Assembly: GCA_032622095.1 (NCBI GenBank)
Contig: CP136062.1
Span: 139,580,351-139,644,350, forward strand
Reading direction: 5' to 3'
Length of the DNA: 64,000 bases
Source of the DNA: Siphonodentalium dalli
Taxonomy: Eukaryota > Mollusca > Scaphopoda > Gadilida > Siphonodentaliidae
Part shown: positions 59,328 to 64,000 of the stretch, piece after piece
Layout: every line of letters begins with the position of its first letter
How positions within the stretch are numbered: position 1 is the first letter of the stretch
Position numbers and translations under genes: made by a program
Notes under the pieces: model-generated
Told to the model about the DNA's origin: nothing
Seen by the model: the letters and a program-made list of their open reading frames with translations, nothing else
Database searches by the model: none

Positions 59328-60558
59328 CTATGTATCACACATAAATGTATATAATATTTTCCTAGCTTTATTGAACAAAAGATTTTTATTAGCTGTTTTG
59401 TAAATCTAAAAAATACCTCCCTTGCCTCTTGCATGCACCTGAGGGCAAAACTCAAAGAGGGAGTATTTCCTCCTCATGCCTATCTCAAGTGCCCTCTAGT
59501 AAACGCGCTTCATGTTTCAATGCTGTATGGCCAAGGGTAACTGCCTAATATTATTATTTTTACTCAGTCATTGTGAAACTGCATTCAAAATCAGAGCTAC
59601 ACAAATTTCTTGTACAATTCATTTGAAAGATGATATTTCAACTGATCAGCACGAAGTGTTTATTGCCAAACGAGAGTCATATAATGGAAATTATACTCAA
59701 TGCTAACTTGATTAGTCATGGTCAAATGTCATGGGAATGTTTGTCACTAAAATTTAAATTATTCAAGATAATGTGCCAGAATAACAATATTTCTGCAGAC
59801 TCAGCAAGATTAGTCAGAAAAGCGACCTATAGAAAACCGAGTCATTGGATTCAATCTCCGCCAATTGAGTAAATTCTCTTCAATTAGCAATGCTGAGTCC
59901 ACCAAGCGCCTGTTGCACAAAGGACCTTATTAAATTTCTCTAATCTGCCATCGCTGTTAAAGTAGCTGGTCAAATCAATATCGCAATCCTGCTCATGGAA
60001 ACGTGAACAAATAGTGTGATTCATGCACTAATTTAGCCAACGAGAAGTTATGTCCCTATGGACCAAATACTCAATCAAAAATGCAGAGAAATCGTTGCAG
60101 AAAATATTCTCCGATAATGTGTTGACTCAGCCTTTTTTGTTGATATTTTGAAACCCATATTTTATCTGTATCTTATTTCTTGTTGATCTTATTTCTTGTT
60201 CAACAGCTTGTTTGTGTTCATTAATGTTCATTCGTTTCCATAAAATAAAATAACATAGAGTTGGGTGAAGGTAATAGGATAATATAATGATATATATCTT
60301 CTTTGGAATTTGATGGAATGTGAAATATTATACTCATTAGTTTCCAATAACGACTAAATTTACTGATTATGTTGGTGTTAGTTAGCTTCATTTTGTGGCA
60401 TTACCTGGAAGGTATAATCTGGTATCATGTCTCCCACATTATAACCAAGGAGAAGCATCGTGTTGAGGATTTCCACTCTGGTATATTAATGGCTTGCTTG
60501 GACGTAGTTCAGCTTACACAAAGGTTTGATCACAGGTATGTTGTTTTTCGCATTTCAG
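59328..60558. other. end of intron 4, nothing recognised
   Basis: Unique sequence before the EF-hand exon. Confidence 0.5.
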
Positions 60559-60660
60559 GAGTTTGAATGTGGTGTCCATGTTGAGGGATTAGAGAATTCT
60601 AAACAAGAATGGTCGTTCACGCTCTATGATTTTGATGGTCATGGGAAAGTCACCAGAGAG
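60559..60660 (+). CDS. nkd: nkd coding exon 5 (EF-hand, first 11 loop residues)
   Basis: 102 nt, exactly 34 codons, phase 0 to 0, between acceptor TTTTCGCATTTCAG and donor GTAAGA. It encodes residues 107-140 and is the most diagnostic part of the gene: EFECGVHVEG, then KQEWSFTLYDFDGHGKVTRE. NKD family members have ECxVxxE followed by RQEWTFTLYDFDxxGKVTRED. The single EF-hand loop starts at Asp130, with side-chain positions Asp130, Asp132, His134, Lys136 and Thr138. The twelfth loop residue (Asp141) comes from the next exon. Position 5 is His instead of the usual Asn/Asp. The NKD EF-hand is known to bind metal weakly (zinc in the fly protein) and to contribute to Dishevelled binding. An E-family element begins 80 bp after the donor. 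Confidence 0.93.
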
Positions 60661-60740
60661 GTAAGATTACGTTCAGTTTTCAACATGTCACTTCATGATT
60701 CAACATAAGTTTTTCAAATCCTAATGAGCATGGATGGTAA

Positions 60741-61125
60741 CAAGCCTGAGTTTAGTGTGTCTGTCATTTGCAGAATGAGGTCCCCCAGAGGGTGAATTTA
60801 GTGATGCTATCCCTGCAATGGGCTAGCATAACAAAATTCACCCTCTAGGGACCTCATTCTGCATGGCCTCATGCAGAATGGGAGACATAGACTCAGATTG
60901 AAGTTCACAGATGGTGAATATTGTGATGTACACCCATTGGGAACCTCGATTGTGCAATATGTCATCTGCAAATTTGGGGATATAGAGAAACTAAACTAAA
61001 AAAGAAATAGAATCTATGTGAAGACATTTCTATAGAAATTTGATAATAAAGAAACTTTCCAGAGAAGATGAGGCATGAGTAGAATGAGGTCCCCAGAGGG
61101 TGAATTTAGTGATGCTAGCCCCCTG
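60741..61125. mobile_element. family E double-hairpin element, right end truncated
   Basis: CAAGCCTGAGTTTAGTGTG start, complete left hairpin, interior, then the first arm of the right hairpin up to GATGCTAGCCCCCTG. 80 bp after exon 5. Confidence 0.88.
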
Positions 61126-61930
61126 CTACATGCATCTGAGCAAGTTTCTAAGTTGTTTTCCGTGGTCGATGCCTTCGTGATAAACCATCTGCAATATTTG
61201 CGCTTCCTCTCATTGGCGGATTCATTTCTGCATGTTTGTCAAAGATTAATACAGTCTGATTGAAATGCTAAATAGTTACATGTTTACATAACTCAGATGT
61301 CATGTTGTCTTTTACAGGACAACCAGTGTGTTTGAAGTTTTTGGCAATAATAGTTTGACACGTTCATCAATGAGGTCTTATTTGACTAGAAATTTGAATT
61401 ATTGAAATTAGTGTGCAATATGCCTTTAATCTACTGTCAGTTTACTTTTAATTGGGTAAACATTGGCCATTACACATGATTTCAGTTTAGATAACCCGTA
61501 TCAAAGCAGTGATTTACAATTATGGGCATATTACTAAAGCACTTGCACGGGAAGGGTCAATAATTACGTGAAACATCAAATGATATTAGGTGACATTAAA
61601 TCACTTGTCTGTTATTCTATATTTCCGTTTGTGATATTCAACACATAAATGGAATCACAGAGCGATGGTGTAAAAAATTGATCCAAATTGTACCCATTGA
61701 CATTTAGGTCTTGTTTATTGCAACAGCACGCTGAAAGATCAAACAAAAGCTGTCAGGCACGATGATCAGTTGTAAATTCAGAATCTCTTTTGAGTTCAGG
61801 GTGTGCATGAGCGGGGTCTCTTTGTGACATCTGACTAATCTTGCTCTGGGAATCGAATAGCAATTTTGCTTGCTCATGGTACAAAGATATTTGCCATTAG
61901 TGGTGCCAGTCACTAAAAAGAAAGGGAATT

Positions 61931-62335
61931 TTAGCTCACCTGAGACGAAGTCTCCTGTGGAGCTATAGTCATCACTCCTCGTCTGTCCGTTGTCTGTCCG
62001 TCCATCTAGCCATATGTCCGTCCATCCGTCAACAATTCTTTAAACATCTTCTTCTCCAGAACGATAAGACCAAATGGATCATAATTGGTGTGTTGCATGT
62101 TCCCTAGGTGATTCAAATTCAGATTTGTTAAAATGAGATCACTTGGTCAAATAGTTGCGAAGCCAGGGCCCAAACTCTTTTTCTCCATAGTAATTCTTAA
62201 AACGACTCCTTCTCAAATACCATTGGTCCGAATGGGTTCATATTTGGTATGAAGGGTCCTTGGGTGATTGGGGTTCAGATTTTTTTCAAATGAGGTCATG
62301 GGTCAAATGTGGGCGGAGCTTGGACTTAACTCCAA
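61931..62335 (+). repeat. dispersed AGCTCACCTGAG-type repeat
   Basis: Begins TTTTAGCTCACCTGAGACGA, passes through CTGTCCG-rich sequence, then two diverged sub-units with GATCA-AATTGGT / GTTCATATTTGGTATG and TGGTCAAAT / GGGTCAAATG. Repeats of this style are common in lophotrochozoan genomes. No termini could be fixed. Confidence 0.55.
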
Positions 62336-62489
62336 AAAAAAACATTACAGTGAAAGAAAAAAAAACATTCCATTTATTAAAAAAAGAATTTATGTGTACC
62401 AGACCTTTTGTCCTAGTAATAATTTATATGAGGTCTATGTATCCTACTCATGATATTTTTGTGCATAATATCTGTGTTTTTACTTGCAG

Positions 62490-62866
62490 GATCTTTCAGG
62501 TCTGCTTAAAGCACTGTACGACGCTGTCGGCTCATCCATCAATATCCCTGCAAATGGGAGAAAAACACTCAAGCTACGACTATCAGTCGGTCAAGACAAT
62601 ACACAAGCTGATGTGAATAAAAACTCTCCAAAGTCAAAACTGAAGGAATATGAGAAAAACAAAGATTCAAACTGCATGCGCCTTAAAGACATTAAGTTAA
62701 AAGACTGTTCAAAGTTGAACAATTTGTTACAGGAGCCATCTCCTAAGTGCATAAACACTGATAAAGTTGACGCTAAGCAGAAGTTCTTTTTCAATTGTAA
62801 GGAGCGACAACAGTTGGCTGAACTTGTGAAAGAAAACATGGATAGAAACTATGTTAAGCAACTGAG
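62490..62866 (+). CDS. nkd: nkd coding exon 6 (EF-hand end and basic region)
   Basis: 377 nt from acceptor TTTTTACTTGCAG to donor GTATGT, entering in phase 0 and leaving in phase 2. It encodes residues 141-265 plus two bases. It begins DLSGLLKALYDAVG, the exiting helix of the EF-hand. Next comes the NKD-typical KTLKLRLSVG (compare KTLRVKLTV in vertebrates). A Lys/Asn/Ser-rich stretch with many KD and KLK pairs follows, and the exon closes with ERQQLAELVKENMDRN, an amphipathic segment that looks conserved. Reading on without splicing gives a stop after 14 codons. This, plus the donor, argues for splicing to further exons. A dispersed AGCTCACCTGAG-type repeat ends about 150 bp upstream of the acceptor. 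Confidence 0.9.
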
Positions 62867-63373
62867 GTATGTATTATTAACTAAAAAGATGTCATTTTTA
62901 TGAACTCATTGGAAATAGATCATTGTTTGTGCAACAAAACTAGTTTCAGATTTCATAGCAAAAATGACATAAATGCACTTTGTTTTACCCCATTGACCGA
63001 CTAAAAAGTAACAATATTTTTGATGAGATAAATTCTCCAATTATGGTAAGTCTTTTCAGAGCATATATATATATCCATATGTGCATTATATATCAACAGC
63101 CAATTTCGATCCTCAGATTGCGACAAATGCTACAGGTTGATGAAGATATTAAACTGATCTTGTCTATATATAGCTGAAATAATTATTTTGCGATTTATAA
63201 TTTGTCATACATTTACATTTATCATACAAAAAATTTTCTAACCTTTTTCAGTTTTGAAATAAAAGTATTTTCAATGCATTAAATTTCTACCACTACATAT
63301 ATGCTTTCAAAATTGATAAAACTCCAGATATGAGTGAAACATTATATTTTTTCTTGCTATTTCATCCCCATAG

Positions 63374-63425
63374 TCAAATTAAAATCATGAAAAAACAGTT
63401 TAAATCTTCCATGGGGGCTTTACAG
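63374..63425 (+). CDS. nkd: possible nkd coding exon 7 (tentative)
   Basis: A 52-nt segment has a good polypyrimidine tract and acceptor (CTATTTCATCCCCATAG) and a donor CAG|GTACTA. It accepts phase 2 from exon 6 and leaves in phase 0, with no stop: it reads SQIKIMKKQFKSSMGALQ. Its basic character would continue the preceding region. I see no clear family match, and the donor is only moderate. The intron ahead would be just 507 bp in a gene whose other introns are kilobases long. It may equally be chance in AT-rich DNA. Confidence 0.3.
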
Positions 63426-64000
63426 GTACTAAACTCGATCAGACGGTCACCATATCATCAAGTTACAACAACAACATTTCTTCAAAATACGCTTTTGTTG
63501 TCAGAATCGATTAATTACAACAAAATAATGCTAACCACTGTCAACGTGTTATTTATCAACAATGTTGTTCAACGAAATATGGCCGTTTTTTCACTTGATT
63601 TTATGGTTATCCATCTTCATCTGCAATTTTGTCCGAGACCTTCGCATTGATAAAGTTTTTCCAGGCCACAAATAAGTACATATCTCGAGAAATAACAAAT
63701 TTTCAAAAAGTTGTATATGATCACTCTGAGCTTTGATGGGTGGGCTCCTTGACTCAATAAAAAATAAAAAAAACCAAAGAAATAATATTTGGGAGCTTTA
63801 ATTCAGATTATGCATCTTTAATGTAGCTCTGTATGAGTTCACATCTTTGAAGCAGTGTCATACAGTGCTGGCAATTAAAATTCCACTACAAATGTTTTCA
63901 CTCGCCACCATCAGCTTCCCTAAACTAAGCAATATATCATCACTACTAAGATAAATATTATATCACAAATAACATGAGATGATACATTAAATCAGCCCAG
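63426..64000. other. right edge of window, nothing recognised
   Basis: AT-rich sequence, presumably intronic. I found no acceptor followed by a frame resembling the NKD C-terminus. Confidence 0.45.

Larger units (their letters stand above)
1693..64000 (+). other. nkd: naked cuticle (NKD) gene, coding span; 3' end outside window
   Basis: Six exons chain in compatible phase and together match the NKD family: MGK start, EF-hand with the loop DFDGHGKVTRED, and a downstream segment rich in Lys. NKD proteins bind the basic/PDZ region of Dishevelled and dampen canonical Wnt signalling, acting at membranes and in the cytoplasm. The coding sequence seen is 797 nt (265 codons plus 2 nt). The introns are 5.5, 28.9, 4.1, 20.1 and 1.8 kb. 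The His-rich tail usual at the C-terminus of the family is not in the window, so the last exon or exons must lie to the right. The introns carry almost all of the transposons described below. The family assignment rests on the EF-hand and N-terminus; the linker exons are assigned mainly by phase and splice sites. Confidence 0.88.

Overview
The window is eukaryotic: AT-rich, gene-poor DNA with long introns and no prokaryotic gene structure. One gene is recognisable, a naked cuticle (NKD) homologue on the + strand. NKD proteins bind Dishevelled and antagonise Wnt signalling. Six coding exons (1693-1717, 7190-7299, 36242-36299, 40361-40485, 60559-60660, 62490-62866) have GT/AG borders and compatible phases throughout (1-0-1-0-0-2). 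They encode about 265 residues: an N-terminal MGKFQSKH (putative myristoylation signal), a linker, the single NKD EF-hand split between exons 5 and 6, and a Lys-rich stretch. The 3' end of the gene lies to the right of the window, apart from a tentative exon at 63374-63425. The source is an invertebrate animal. The mixture of repeats, including a dispersed family beginning AGCTCACCTGAG, suggests a marine lophotrochozoan such as a mollusc, but this is only a suggestion.

Layout: 1-1692 is upstream sequence and the putative promoter/5' UTR. Introns of 5.5, 28.9, 4.1, 20.1 and 1.8 kb follow. A cluster of TCF/LEF-type CTTTGAT sites surrounds exon 1, including two full CCTTTGATC 9-mers. This fits a Wnt-inducible feedback inhibitor.

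The rest of the window, mostly intronic, is packed with short non-autonomous DNA transposons, nearly all strongly palindromic. I named the families A-K for this report. A (21 copies) is a foldback MITE with CAGTAATGC ends and a TA target (Tc1/mariner/pogo-like). B (17), C (2), D (1), G (5) and H (2) are different palindromes that all sit in TTAA targets (piggyBac- or Kolobok-like). E (about 10) has 8-bp target duplications (hAT-like). F (6) has 9-bp target duplications (Mutator-like). Target sites were read from intact flanks, nested insertions and related empty sites inside the window. At 57531-58940 there is a four-deep nest (G containing F containing A containing C), which gives a relative chronology.

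Two structural themes recur. In A, subfamily-specific base changes appear symmetrically in both arms. B, C and E are palindromes of palindromes: two hairpins that are inverted copies of each other. Other items are a 3-unit tandem array (39180-39760), two local duplications (27.7/28.7 kb and 50.5/51.3 kb), a GC-rich TIR element with an internal minisatellite (5961-6323), several lone hairpins, two tRNA-like SINE candidates and long G/C homopolymers. No second protein gene, rRNA, functional tRNA or transposase ORF was recognised.
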